From: Anaerolineae bacterium
GTDB taxonomy: Bacteria; Chloroflexota; Anaerolineae; Fen-1058
Assembly: GCA_003154115.1 (NCBI GenBank)
Contig: PMCF01000240.1
Coordinates: 7,813-71,812 of the forward strand
DNA: 64,000 nt
Reading direction: 5' to 3'
In this document: piece by piece, positions 63,850-64,000 of the stretch
Position numbering within the stretch: position 1 is the stretch's first letter
Layout of the letters: each line of letters starts with the position of its first letter
Translations under genes and position numbers: made by a program
The notes under the pieces: generated by a model
Databases searched by the model: none
Told to the model about the DNA's origin: nothing
Seen by the model: only the letters and a program-made list of their open reading frames with translations

Positions 63850-64000
63850 TTATACCCGATTGCCGGCCGGGTTTTGGAATGCAATCCCGCACCATGCCAC
63901 ACACACCCAGCCCGCCGCTTGTCGCTCCACCACGATCGTTCCCGTATTGGGAATAGGCCGCCACTCGGCGAATACCGCCTCGGCGTTGGCCAGCATAACC
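63850..64000 (-). CDS. 3' end of an unknown gene running off the right edge
   Basis: On the minus strand a frame stays open from the window edge to a TAA at 63850-63852, about 49 codons. The visible part includes NAEAVFAEWRPIPNTGTIVVERQ and WVCVAWCGIAFQNPAG. It ends 40 bp before the uvrB start codon and reads in the same direction. The codon choice looks coding, but no family is recognised from so short a piece. Confidence 0.5.
   Translation of the reverse strand, partial: VMLANAEAVFAEWRPIPNTGTIVVERQAAGWVCVAWCGIAFQNPAGNRV

Overview
The window is bacterial, GC-rich and almost fully coding. I see no IS element, phage gene, CRISPR array, rRNA or complete tRNA. I infer a Chloroflexota (green non-sulfur type) bacterium. 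The support is indirect: surface proteins with DUF4082 and Big_5 modules, Pro/Thr-rich linkers before a single C-terminal helix with a basic tail, an extracellular protein ending in a WLPVLRR-like tail, and an ABC polysaccharide exporter beside a one-piece chain-length regulator/tyrosine kinase. No phylogenetic marker settles it except possibly uvrB. Nearly everything between 11.5 and 54.8 kb is a cell-surface polysaccharide locus. Layout: (1) 0.1-3.0 kb, a GH94-type glycoside phosphorylase-like enzyme (+). (2) 3.3-11.4 kb, a 2712-residue secreted modular protein (+), closed by a bidirectional terminator. (3) 20.9 to 11.5 kb, a minus-strand block: a 1283-residue paralogue of the giant protein, a small anchored surface protein, a WbpB-like oxidoreductase, a GT2, wecB and a flavoprotein. 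(4) 21.5-47.4 kb, a long plus-strand run: polyprenol-phosphate-type GT2, B12/radical SAM enzyme, two O-antigen ligase/polymerase-like proteins, two Asp-box (BNR) membrane proteins, two SDR sugar epimerases, WbpD-like acetyltransferase, WbpE-like aminotransferase, Wzm/Wzt exporter, a YfhO/GT-C-like membrane protein and seven further sugar-transfer or acyl-transfer enzymes, ending at a strong hairpin. (5) 47.7-54.8 kb, a second plus-strand operon: GT4, polyprenyl-phosphate sugar-1-phosphate transferase (initiating enzyme), GT4, GT39-like enzyme and a Wzz/BY-kinase fusion. (6) 59.5-54.9 kb (-), two exported beta-rich proteins. (7) 63.8-59.7 kb (-), uvrB translationally coupled to a membrane Ser/Thr kinase; then the 3' end of an unknown gene at the right edge. 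How the genes fit together: the initiating transferase (48.9 kb) would load a polyprenyl carrier. WbpB-, WbpE-, WbpD- and WbpI/WecB-like enzymes could make a UDP-2,3-diacetamido uronic acid donor, although the UDP-GlcNAc 6-dehydrogenase is not here. About nine glycosyltransferases would extend the unit, Wzm/Wzt would export it, and the Wzy-like proteins and the kinase would control polymerisation and length. Two non-coding patterns stand out. One is a composite upstream element with fixed internal geometry before four separate transcription units (before 3.3, 20.9, 21.5 and 47.7 kb), which suggests one regulon. The other is a 29-bp dispersed repeat, eight copies between 30.4 and 45.1 kb, whose last three bases are the start codon of three polysaccharide genes.
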